From positions 1-33,149 of the forward strand of contig CAZXUI010000050.1 in the NCBI GenBank assembly GCA_964643885.1: DNA of 33,149 nt, given 5' to 3'. Both the position numbers and the translations under genes were made by a program. This DNA is from CAADGL01 sp964643885 (GTDB lineage: Bacteria > Planctomycetota > Phycisphaerae > UBA1845 > Fen-1342). The notes beneath the pieces are model-generated. The model saw only the letters and a list, made by a program, of their open reading frames with translations. It had not been told where the DNA came from and did not search any database. Positions 22,501-30,511 of the stretch are shown here, in pieces. Position 1 is the first letter of the stretch, and the number at the start of each line of letters is the position of its first letter.

Positions 22501-23091
22501 TCAAGGCGACCAGCCGAGCTCCGAAAGAAAGAATCGCATGTTGCTCAGCAGCTCCTCCTCCGACGGTTCGATGTAGCCGTCGAGGCATACCTCCCCGATC
22601 GCGTTGGCGTATACCTGAGCGTGAATGGCGCGGCGATGTCCCTCCGGGAGAGAGGCACCGAGGAACCGGGCCTTCTCGACCTCGGCATTCGTCATCACGC
22701 CATCCAGCAGCGCCGTCTCGATGCATTCGAAGTAACGCTGTGACAGCGTTTTGATGGACGGCGCTGCAACGTCGGGCTTGTCGTCGAATTCAAACTGTTC
22801 AATCTCGCCGAGGTGTATCGTCACCGGGATTCGAGGTGCGAACGGCCTATTCCCTGTCGAGACGCGGCCGATTCGGTCGAGGCGAAAGTTTCTCCAGGCT
22901 GGCCCGTCCAGCGCCGGATCGAGCTGCCAGGTGAGAATGATGTAATTCGGGCCACTGAACGTAAGCGAGTACGGTTCGACAAGCCGCTCGGAGTGGAAGT
23001 CTTCGCCAACCTTTTTGTAGGTGATGAGCGCCGTTTGCATTACTTCCGCGAGTTTCTGCAACCGATGCAGTGTGTCCTGCCGCTTCGGCAT
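22501..23091 (-). CDS. Standalone WYL-domain protein with TerB-like C-terminal half
   Basis: This 196-residue protein starts at ATG 23091 behind an excellent GGGAGGTG. Residues about 22-80 (ALITYKK, ERLVEPYSLTFSGPNYIIL, RNFRLDRIGRV) look like a WYL ligand-sensing domain. The usual N-terminal helix-turn-helix is absent; only a short helix precedes it. The second half has two similar helical segments, ALLDGVMTNAEVEKARFLG and VCLDGYIEPSEEELLSNM, like the acidic DG.[IV]..xE motifs of TerB-type domains. Base composition is visibly less GC-rich than the flanking genes, hinting at different ancestry. It could be a ligand- or nucleotide-responsive regulator acting by protein contact; that is inference. 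Confidence 0.7.
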   Translation of the reverse strand: MPKRQDTLHRLQKLAEVMQTALITYKKVGEDFHSERLVEPYSLTFSGPNYIILTWQLDPALDGPAWRNFRLDRIGRVSTGNRPFAPRIPVTIHLGEIEQFEFDDKPDVAAPSIKTLSQRYFECIETALLDGVMTNAEVEKARFLGASLPEGHRRAIHAQVYANAIGEVCLDGYIEPSEEELLSNMRFFLSELGWSP

Positions 23092-23180
23092 TACGGCACC
23101 TCCCGATCCGACGAGTGAGCGCACAGGATACCGGTAGGGCCGCGTCTCACACAAGGCTCGTTCGCCGCGGGATCGAAGAG

Positions 23181-23585
23181 TCAGATCCGCTCCGGCCGCT
23201 CGATCGTCCGCTCGCTGCGCACATTTCCCGTATTCAGCGTCGTCTTGGGCTCGATCAGGACGAGATGGACCTCCTCGTCGGCGACCGGGCAGTGCTCGAC
23301 GCCGCGCGGGATCACCACGAACTCGCCCGGCTCGATCCGCAGCTCGCGCTCGCCGGCCGCGTCGCGCAGAAGCATCCGCAGCGTCCCCCCCAGCACGAGA
23401 AACAGCTCATCCTCCTGCTCGTGATGATGCCAGACGAACTCGCCCCGCAGCTTGGCCAGCTTGACCGCCGCGTCGTTGACCTCCGCGACGATCTTCGGGC
23501 TCCAGTGCTCCGAGAAGGTCTCGAATTTCGCGCTCAGGTTTACCTTGTCGATTCCGCCGGGCGGGCCGGCCGCCGGGCCGCTCAT
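23181..23585 (-). CDS. Cupin-domain protein
   Basis: A 134-residue single-domain cupin. Motif 1 is WHHHEQEDELFLVLGG with metal-binding His, His and Glu, and motif 2 is PGEFVVIPRGVEHCP with the second His. It probably binds a divalent metal in the cytoplasm; its reaction is unknown. ATG 23585 overlaps the dps stop by four bases (ATGA), and it lacks a strong ribosome site of its own, so translational coupling to dps is likely. This ties it to oxidative or metal stress by context. Confidence 0.88.
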   Translation of the reverse strand: MSGPAAGPPGGIDKVNLSAKFETFSEHWSPKIVAEVNDAAVKLAKLRGEFVWHHHEQEDELFLVLGGTLRMLLRDAAGERELRIEPGEFVVIPRGVEHCPVADEEVHLVLIEPKTTLNTGNVRSERTIERPERI

Positions 23586-24058
23586 TCGCTGGCCACGGCG
23601 CGCAGCATCCACGCCATCTTTTCGTGCTGCTCCATCAGACCGGTCAGAAAGTCGCTCGTGCCGGCGTCGCCGAACTTCTCCTGGCAGGTGACCAGGTCGG
23701 TCCGAAGCTGCCGAACGAGCGCCTCGTGATCCTTCAGCAGCGAAGCGGCCGCCTCATCGCCCGGCAGCTCCCGGCCCGTCTCCTCGCGCAGCCGCGCCAG
23801 CTTGGAGAACTCCGCCAGCGAGCCCGGCGCCGCCCGGCCCAGCGAGCGAATCCGCTCCGCCACGTCGTCGACGACGTCGGCCAGCTCGTCGTACTGTCCT
23901 TCGAAGAACTTGTGCAGGTCGTTGAAGTGCGGGCCTTTCACGTTCCAGTGGAAATTCCGCGTCTTGGTGTAGAGCACGAACTCGTCCGCGAGCAGTGCGT
24001 TGAGAATCGTGCAGACACCCTCACGCTGTTGATTGTTCAGGCCGATTTCCGGATTCAC
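23582..24058 (-). CDS. dps: Dps-family ferritin-like DNA-protection protein
   Basis: The 158-residue protein shows the Dps inter-subunit ferroxidase set with correct spacing: H37 (NFHWNVKGPHF), H49, D64 and E68. Dps dodecamers oxidise Fe(II) with peroxide and store the iron, protecting DNA. The start is GTG 24058 with AAAGGAG at about 8 nt. The frame stays open upstream, but that sequence is Arg/Ala-rich noise. It lacks a lysine-rich N-terminal tail of the E. coli type, so direct DNA binding is uncertain. It leads a dps-cupin pair with a 4-bp overlap. Confidence 0.94.
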   Translation of the reverse strand: MNPEIGLNNQQREGVCTILNALLADEFVLYTKTRNFHWNVKGPHFNDLHKFFEGQYDELADVVDDVAERIRSLGRAAPGSLAEFSKLARLREETGRELPGDEAAASLLKDHEALVRQLRTDLVTCQEKFGDAGTSDFLTGLMEQHEKMAWMLRAVASE

Positions 24059-24362
24059 CCGTGATCTCCTTTCGGTTATCGAGCCGCGCGCCGCGAAGCG
24101 GCAGCCAGCCGCCGCGGCCGCGGCCCGTCTTGTCCATTCGACAGTTGATCGAGCAAGCTCCGTGCCGGCCAGCCGGCCGCGCCGCTCTGGAACACAGATT
24201 GCCAAAGCATTCGTATAAGGAGTATAGACACCGGTGCGGCGATGCCGCCGCACCGCCGCACCGCCGCACCGCCGGCGCCGCGGCGTTCGCGGGCCTGACG
24301 CACCGGGGCGGCGCGGTAGACTCCGGTCAGGGGGGGTGCGATCAGGATTTCGGAGCAGACTC
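24059..24362. other. Divergent intergenic region with short CCGCCGCA repeats
   Basis: About 300 bases between divergent genes, expected to hold promoters of dps and the DUF3891 gene; no clear hexamers were found. GGTGCGGC (24233) can pair with the following CGCCGCACC, and three CCGCCGCA-type units (about 24246-24272) follow. Confidence 0.45.
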
Positions 24363-25145
24363 GTGCTGATTCGGCCGGACAGCCAGGGCGTGCTTCTGAT
24401 CGCACAGCCGGCGCACGCCGCGATCAGCGGGCGGCTCGCGCGGGCCTGGGGCGGGCCGCATGGCGGCCGTTTCGAGCCGTTTGAGGAAGTCTGCCTGGCG
24501 GCCGAGCAGCACGACGTCGGCTGGCAGTCGTGGGAGTGCCGCCCGCGGCTGAACCGCCAGACCGGCCTGCCGTTTCACGCCTTCGACCTGCCGACGCCGG
24601 AGCACGTCCGCATCTGGTCGCACGGCGCGGCCGCGATGGCCACGCAGAATCTCTACGCGGCACTGCTCGTCTCGCTGCACGGAACCGGGCTCTACGAGCG
24701 GCACGACGCCGGCGGCGACGACGTCAACAGCCGCTGCATCCGCCGGTTTCTCCAGCGGCAGCGCGCGTTCCAGCAGGAGGTGATCGAGCAACTGCGCGAG
24801 GTCGACGCCTACGCGGCCTTCGTAGACGAGGCGACGATCGCCCGCAACCGGCGGCTGATCGCCGTCTGGGACCTGATGTCGCTGCGGCTCTGCCGCGCGC
24901 TGGAAGAGCCGACGACGATCGGCGACGTGCCCGCCGCGGCCGGCACGACGGCGATCCGGATGGAGGCTGCCAGAGGCGATGGGCTGACGTGGGTGCTCGA
25001 CCCGTGGCCGTTCCGCGTGGAGTCGCTCGCGCTGCGCTGCGACGCGCGGCTGCTGGCCGGGCGCTTCGAAGACCAGCGCCGCATGCGCCGGGCGCTGGCT
25101 CGGGCGCCGTATCGCCCGCTGACGTTCTCGCTTCGTCCGCGATGA
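24363..25145 (+). CDS. DUF3891 family protein
   Basis: A 260-residue cytoplasmic protein starting at GTG 24363 with GGAG at about 9 nt. Its opening (LLIAQPAHAAISGRLARAWG), followed by AAEQHDVGWQSWE and later FHAFDLP and RNRRLIAVWDLMSLRLC, matches the DUF3891 family. The H-x-x-x-S/A and EQHD/GW residues resemble an HD-like helical metal site, which suggests but does not prove hydrolase activity. No operon partner is visible. It converges on clpX across the 31-bp palindromic array. Confidence 0.85.
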   Translation: MLIRPDSQGVLLIAQPAHAAISGRLARAWGGPHGGRFEPFEEVCLAAEQHDVGWQSWECRPRLNRQTGLPFHAFDLPTPEHVRIWSHGAAAMATQNLYAALLVSLHGTGLYERHDAGGDDVNSRCIRRFLQRQRAFQQEVIEQLREVDAYAAFVDEATIARNRRLIAVWDLMSLRLCRALEEPTTIGDVPAAAGTTAIRMEAARGDGLTWVLDPWPFRVESLALRCDARLLAGRFEDQRRMRRALARAPYRPLTFSLRPR

Positions 25146-25563
25146 CGGTGGGGCGTAGAGCGAATCCTTGCGGTAGCTCTTTGGAGGACCGGTCTCTGAC
25201 CGGTCATTGTTTGGGGGGACCGGTCTCTGACCGGTCATTGTTTGGGGGGACCGGTCTCTGACCGGTCATTGTTTGGGGGGACCGGTCTCTGACCGGTCAT
25301 GCCGGTCACGGGCAAGCTGCGCTTGCCCATGCCACCCTCAGGGGGACCGGTCTCTGACTGTCATTCCTTGGGGGACCGGTCTCTGACCGGTCATTGTCTG
25401 GGGGGACCGGTCTCTGACCGGTCATTCTTCGGGGGACCGGTCTCTGACCGGTCGTGCTGATCACGGGCAAGCTGCGCTTGCCCATGCCACCCTCAGGGGG
25501 ACCGGTCTCTGACCGGTCATGCTCGAGCACAGCTTCCGACCAGGTGTCTGAGATCAGTGGCGC
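25146..25563. other. Convergent intergenic region filled with palindromic repeats
   Basis: The 418 bases between the DUF3891 stop and the clpX stop are almost entirely the GACCGGTC array and two copies of the GGGCAAGC hairpin module. No gene is present. The array could serve as the transcript end for both genes. Confidence 0.8.
25187..25519. repeat. Array of nine GACCGGTC-TCT-GACCGGTC hairpin elements
   Basis: The element starts at 25187, 25218, 25249 and 25280 with a strict 31-bp period, then at 25345, 25374, 25405, 25435 and 25500 with looser spacing. Each forms an 8-bp stem with a 3-nt loop. The copy at 25345 has a decayed right arm (GACTGTC). Two insertions between copies carry the GGGCAAGC-TGC-GCTTGCCC hairpin followed by ATGCCACCC (about 25309-25336 and 25463-25494). 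Confidence 0.92.
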
Positions 25564-26847
<1,284 letters not shown>

Positions 26848-27008
26848 CGTAACCCTCTGCTGCCGTACAGTACCGCAGACGCCGAATATTCTTTCGACCG
26901 GTTCGACCTTCGCGCCTGAATCTATTCTATCGCTCGCCGCCGGCCGCGGAAAGCGATTGTTGCCGCTCCGCCGCTCCGACCCGCGTTTGCACGCAGCGAT
27001 GCGGCTTT

Positions 27009-27338
27009 CTACGTGCGATCGCCGCCCGCGGCCTCGCCTTCGTCGTCCGGCTGCCGCGGCGGGCGCGGCGCGCCGCCGCCCGGGCGCGGCGACTGGCCGT
27101 CCTTCGCGCCGGCCCGCGTCTGTGCCAGCACCATCGCCCGCATGGCCGTGAATTCCTGCTCGGTGATCTGCCCCTCCGCCCGCATCTGCCGCAGGTCCTC
27201 CAGCGTGAAGGCCGCCGGCCGTTCCGGTCGCATCATCCGGTTGCGGATCATCCGCCCGACGAACAGCGCCACGACGGCCGCGGCCGCCAGGCCGAGGATC
27301 GCCACGGCAGACAGGATCAGCGCGTTGTAGGCTTGCAT
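27009..27338 (-). CDS. Small membrane protein with SHOCT-like domain
   Basis: A 109-residue protein: one N-terminal transmembrane helix (about residues 7-30, LILSAVAILGLAAAAVVALF), a basic stretch (RMIRNRMMRPER), and FTLEDLRQMRAEGQITEQEF at about 44-63. The last segment resembles short C-terminal oligomerisation (SHOCT-like) motifs. A disordered Pro/Gly/Asp tail follows. ATG 27338 has a poor ribosome site. It lies between clpX and the STN-domain gene on the same strand, downstream of a strong terminator, so it likely has its own promoter or leads clpX. Function unknown. Confidence 0.75.
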   Translation of the reverse strand: MQAYNALILSAVAILGLAAAAVVALFVGRMIRNRMMRPERPAAFTLEDLRQMRAEGQITEQEFTAMRAMVLAQTRAGAKDGQSPRPGGGAPRPPRQPDDEGEAAGGDRT

Positions 27339-27362
27339 GACGCGGCAGGACCGTGCGTGCTC

Positions 27363-27416
27363 AAAAAAACACGCGAGCCGGAAGGCACCCTGGCTGGGGC
27401 GCGACTGCCGGCTCGC
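27363..27416 (-). terminator. Rho-independent terminator of the STN-domain gene
   Basis: On the minus strand GCGAGCCGG and CCGGCTCGC (plus-strand 27408-27416 and 27373-27381) form a 9-bp stem, followed by GTGTTTTTTTGA, giving a seven-T run. It starts 26 bp after the stop codon at 27443. This is the clearest intrinsic terminator in the window. Confidence 0.92.
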
Positions 27417-27442
27417 ACGCGCATCGCAGACTCAACGGGCGG

Positions 27443-28177
27443 TTACTCCTCCTCCAGGTAGCCGCCGAGCCGCTGATGCACGAACGGATTGTTGCGAACG
27501 ACGAGCGTCCGGCGGAAAGCCGAGATCGTTCCAGTTCCGCCGTTGAGCGCCCAGGTGTCGGGCTCGATGGTCTGCACGATCAGGTTGATCAACTCCTGAA
27601 TCTCGGCGTTGTCCTCTTCGTCCTGATCGTCGTCGTTGTCGTTTTCGTCCTGGAAGAGGCTCTGGCCGCCGCCGCCGCCGCCCTGCTGTCCGAGGTTCTG
27701 GCCGACCTGGCTCAGCTCGACCTCCGGACCCTGGAAGTTCGGCACGCGCACGAGCAGGTCGCTCACGTCGTACGTCTTGACCAGCATCTCGCGGCCCAGG
27801 TCGTCCTGCGTCGAGAGCGTCAGGATGTTGCCGCTGGCGCGATAGGCCAGCTTCAGGTCCGCGCCGCCGGCTTCGTTCATCACGAACCACAGCGCCTGCG
27901 ACAGCCGCACGTCACTCACGCGGATGCTGATCGGCTTGTCGCGCTCCAGGCCCGCGTCTTCCAGAATCTGCCAGCGCACGACGATCTTCACGTTGGTCGC
28001 CGTCTCGAACCACTCGAGCACCTGGTCCAGCGGCGCGTCCTGGAACGAAACGTCAGGGATGCGCTGATCCAACAGGGCCAGCGTCGACACGAGCCTGCCG
28101 GGCGGCGCGCTGACCGCCTGACCCAGCGCCGTCACTGCCAGCACGACCATCATTCCGCAACCCGCGATCAGCTTCAT
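27443..28177 (-). CDS. Secreted protein with secretin/STN-like domain
   Basis: The 244-residue product starts at ATG 28177 (GGAG at 7 nt) with a 24-residue signal peptide. Residues about 40-125 (SFQDAPLDQVLEWFETATNV, KIVVRW, ISIRVSDVRLSQALWFVMNE, GNILTLST) follow the N-domain pattern of secretins and TonB-receptor STN domains. There is then MLVKTYDVSDLL, a Gly/Gln and Asp/Glu-rich linker, and a short second domain (INLIVQTIEPDTWALNGG, TLVVRNNPFVHQRL) that matches the N1-like region before a secretin barrel. The barrel itself is absent. Such proteins are common in planctomycetes; their role is not known to me. Confidence 0.85.
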   Translation of the reverse strand: MKLIAGCGMMVVLAVTALGQAVSAPPGRLVSTLALLDQRIPDVSFQDAPLDQVLEWFETATNVKIVVRWQILEDAGLERDKPISIRVSDVRLSQALWFVMNEAGGADLKLAYRASGNILTLSTQDDLGREMLVKTYDVSDLLVRVPNFQGPEVELSQVGQNLGQQGGGGGGQSLFQDENDNDDDQDEEDNAEIQELINLIVQTIEPDTWALNGGTGTISAFRRTLVVRNNPFVHQRLGGYLEEE

Positions 28178-28546
28178 GGAAGGTCTCCATGCCACTCAGA
28201 GATTCACGCCTCGCCACGCCCGACGGCGGAACGCGGCTCCACCTGCGCCCCCTCCGCAGCCTCTAGGATTCTACTCCATTCCGCCCGTCCCGCACCCCCC
28301 CAAATGCCGTTTTTCGGACGGCCGGCGGCTCCGGCCCGGGTCTGGCCACGTGTCCGGTCGACCGTCGGGGCGGCTGAGCCCCGCACGGCTGGTACCTACA
28401 CCATTTCATCGGGTGATTGACTGCCGAATGACCGGCCGCGGAGGACCGGGCTCTCGCCGAACCATCGGCGAGTCCCGCTGCCCGGCCCGTCCGCGGCCTA
28501 ATATCGCTGCTATTCCCGCCCTGGGCTTCCGCGGCTCTGCGGCGGC
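28178..28546. other. Intergenic region, no gene recognised
   Basis: About 370 bases between two minus-strand genes. The STN gene promoter should be near 28260-28300. On the minus strand TAGAAT lies about 85 nt before its start codon, but a matching -35 is not clear. No repeat or small gene could be supported. Confidence 0.4.
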
Positions 28547-29377
28547 TCAGTTCAGGGCCGCCAAAGCCGCCCTGAGCTGCGCCATGTCGCGCGTAACATC
28601 CTTCTTGATAACGGTTTGTGGGTTGCGGGCGAGGCACGTCTCGAGGTACCCGAAGGCCCCGTTCAAATCGCCCCTGCGGGCTCGCACCGCGGCCAGATCC
28701 TGAAGGTGCTGCGGGTTGGCCGGCTCAAGCGCGAGCAGCCGGCAGAGCACCGACTCCAGCCGTTCCCAGTTCTGATAACCGAAGTAGAGCGTGCGCAGGT
28801 TCTGGAGCATCCGGGAGAGGATGGCGCGCGTCCCGATCGGCTCCAGAAGCTTCGGGCCGAACTTCACGGCCCCCTCGGCGTTGTCCGCCAGCAGCTTCTG
28901 GCAATCCTCTTCGCTGAGCGATCGGCCGTCATTGAACGGATCGACCACGACGAACCGCTCCGGGTCGTCGAAGCGAATCAAGAAATGGCCAGGAAAGCCG
29001 ATTCCCCGCACCGGCCATTTCAGCCGCCGGCAGACTTCGATCCAGACGACCGAGAGCGAGACGGGAATCCCGCGCCGCCGCTCCAGCACGAGGTTCAGAT
29101 AGCTGTTAGCCGGGTCGTAGTAGTCCCCGCTATTGCCGCGGAAATCGCTGGCGTCGACGAGCACTTCGCGGGCCGCCTGGTAGCGCAGGTTGGCCGCCAG
29201 CCCCGGCCGCTGCGCCGCCACCTGGGCTGCCAGCCGATCAAGCTCGGCGACGCAGCGCGCCAGGTCGAACCCGGGATATGCGTCGCGGGCCAGGTGCAGC
29301 GCGGCGTAGTCCAGCCGAATATCGGCCGCATCCAGCTCCATGAGCTGGTCAAAGGGATGCCACAGCGTTTCGGCCAC
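28547..29377 (-). CDS. SirB1-type transglutaminase-like protein with TPR-like C-terminus
   Basis: This 276-residue protein contains the SirB1 core: YYDPANSYLNLVLERRRGIP, VSLSVVWIEVCRRL and GIGFPGHFLIRFDD. These carry the conserved Asn, Arg and His of the transglutaminase-like fold. The usual catalytic-Cys position is not obvious, so enzymatic activity is doubtful. The C-terminal 90 residues (YFGYQNWERLESVLCRLLAL, LQDLAAVRARRGDLNGAFGY) are tetratricopeptide-like, a common companion. The start is GTG 29377 with GAGGTAG upstream. It diverges from the HEAT-repeat gene. Confidence 0.9.
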   Translation of the reverse strand: MAETLWHPFDQLMELDAADIRLDYAALHLARDAYPGFDLARCVAELDRLAAQVAAQRPGLAANLRYQAAREVLVDASDFRGNSGDYYDPANSYLNLVLERRRGIPVSLSVVWIEVCRRLKWPVRGIGFPGHFLIRFDDPERFVVVDPFNDGRSLSEEDCQKLLADNAEGAVKFGPKLLEPIGTRAILSRMLQNLRTLYFGYQNWERLESVLCRLLALEPANPQHLQDLAAVRARRGDLNGAFGYLETCLARNPQTVIKKDVTRDMAQLRAALAALN

Positions 29378-29450
29378 CTTCGGCTACCTCGCTACCCCAG
29401 GGTCATGCAATTCTAGGCGCTCTCGGCGCGGGCGGGCGAACCGCTCCGCC

Positions 29451-29479
29451 TGCAAACTCATACGCCCGCCGCGTAGAAT
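29451..29479 (+). promoter_or_regulatory. Possible leaderless promoter of the HEAT-repeat gene
   Basis: TAGAAT (29474-29479, 5 of 6 matches) with a weak TGCAAA at 17 bp upstream ends only 6 bases before ATG 29486. A start of transcription about 7 nt past the -10 would fall on the start codon. No Shine-Dalgarno lies in between. Confidence 0.4.
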
Positions 29480-29485
29480 TCGTTC

Positions 29486-30367
29486 ATGCCTCGCATGCTA
29501 TTCCCGACACGCGCGCGCCCGGTGCAGTGGGTCTCGTTGGCGCTGCTGTCGGTCTCGGTCCTGGTCTGCGTTGCGGCACTTATCTGGAGGAGCGAAATCC
29601 GTGCCAGATACTGGGCCGGTCGGATTGCGGCGTCTGATAACCTCCAGCAGCGCGCCTACTACCTGACGCTGCTCTGCAACGCCGGAGACTCGGCCCGCTG
29701 GGGCGTGAGTTACCTGGCCGCTCGCTCGGATCCGGGCGTGCGGCAGTATGCCGCGCTCGCGCTTCAGCACGTCGAGGCCGAGTGGGCGCCGGCGGCGCGC
29801 CTCCGGCTCCTGCAAGATTCCGATCCGCAGATCCGCTCGCTGGCTGCGTTGGCGCTGGCGCTGCGCGGCGATGCGCGGATCGTTCCGCTGTTGCAGGAGA
29901 TGCTCGCGGGTGAGCCCGCCGGTGCGGCCGGTGCGTGTCTTGCGCTTGAGCGGCTCGGCGGCCCGGACGCGATTTGCGCCATCGACGCCGCGTTGCCGGA
30001 GGTCTCGTCGCCCGACGTGCGGGCCATGCTGGTGGACGCGCTCGAGCAGATCGACGAGCCGGGATGCGTGCCGCCGCTGCTGCGCCTGCTCGACGATGAG
30101 CGGCAAAGCGAGCTGCCCGGCCGGGCCGAGACGCTCGCCCGCGAGGCGCAGTCGGCGCTGCTTTCGCAGGGCGTGGTGGTGGCGGCCTCGTCGCCGGCGA
30201 TGGACTCGACGCGCACGCGACGGACGATCGCCGAGCGAGCCGCTGTGGCGCTGACGCGAATTACCGGCATCGACGGCGAGCGCTGGGCGGAGCTCGACGC
30301 GGCCGCTCGGGCCGAGCGGCGCGAACGCTGGCGGGACTGGAGCGAGCGGGCGAGCCGTGGGGAGTAG
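29486..30367 (+). CDS. Membrane-anchored HEAT-repeat protein
   Basis: A 293-residue protein with one N-terminal transmembrane helix (about 14-33, WVSLALLSVSVLVCVAALIW) and a body of paired helices typical of HEAT/PBS-lyase repeats. Examples are DPGVRQYAALALQHVEAEW, DPQIRSLAALALALRGDARI and SPDVRAMLVDALEQIDEP. Such repeats make a protein-binding solenoid, here probably facing the periplasm. The C-terminal 60 residues are Arg/Glu-rich (RWAELDAAARAERRERWRDW). ATG 29486 lacks a ribosome binding site and may be leaderless. Binding partners are unknown. It is convergent with the beta-propeller lipoprotein. Confidence 0.85.
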   Translation: MPRMLFPTRARPVQWVSLALLSVSVLVCVAALIWRSEIRARYWAGRIAASDNLQQRAYYLTLLCNAGDSARWGVSYLAARSDPGVRQYAALALQHVEAEWAPAARLRLLQDSDPQIRSLAALALALRGDARIVPLLQEMLAGEPAGAAGACLALERLGGPDAICAIDAALPEVSSPDVRAMLVDALEQIDEPGCVPPLLRLLDDERQSELPGRAETLAREAQSALLSQGVVVAASSPAMDSTRTRRTIAERAAVALTRITGIDGERWAELDAAARAERRERWRDWSERASRGE

Positions 30368-30412
30368 CCGCGCCGCGGCGATCCCGTGGTCACTGCCGTG
30401 TGGGAGAACCGA

Positions 30413-30445
30413 AGACCGGGCCGCGGTCGAAGGACGGCCCGGTCT
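30413..30445. terminator. Perfect 11-bp hairpin between converging genes
   Basis: AGACCGGGCCG (30413-30423) pairs perfectly with CGGCCCGGTCT (30435-30445) around an 11-nt loop. It lies 45 bp after the HEAT-repeat stop codon and 66 bp from the end of the opposite gene. No clear T-run follows. Confidence 0.55.
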
Positions 30446-30511
30446 CTCGGACGTGCGATTCGAGCGGCCCCAGCCGCCGCCGCGCACGCTCATCCCCGCA
30501 CGCCCGAAGCG

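Noticed and set aside
24059..24253. N-terminal extension of Dps
   Set aside because: GTG 24058 has a near-perfect Shine-Dalgarno and gives the usual Dps length; the upstream residues look non-coding.
25187..25519. CRISPR array
   Set aside because: Repeat cores are self-palindromic, spacers between them are only about 12 nt and mostly identical, and no cas genes are present. It is a tandem hairpin array.
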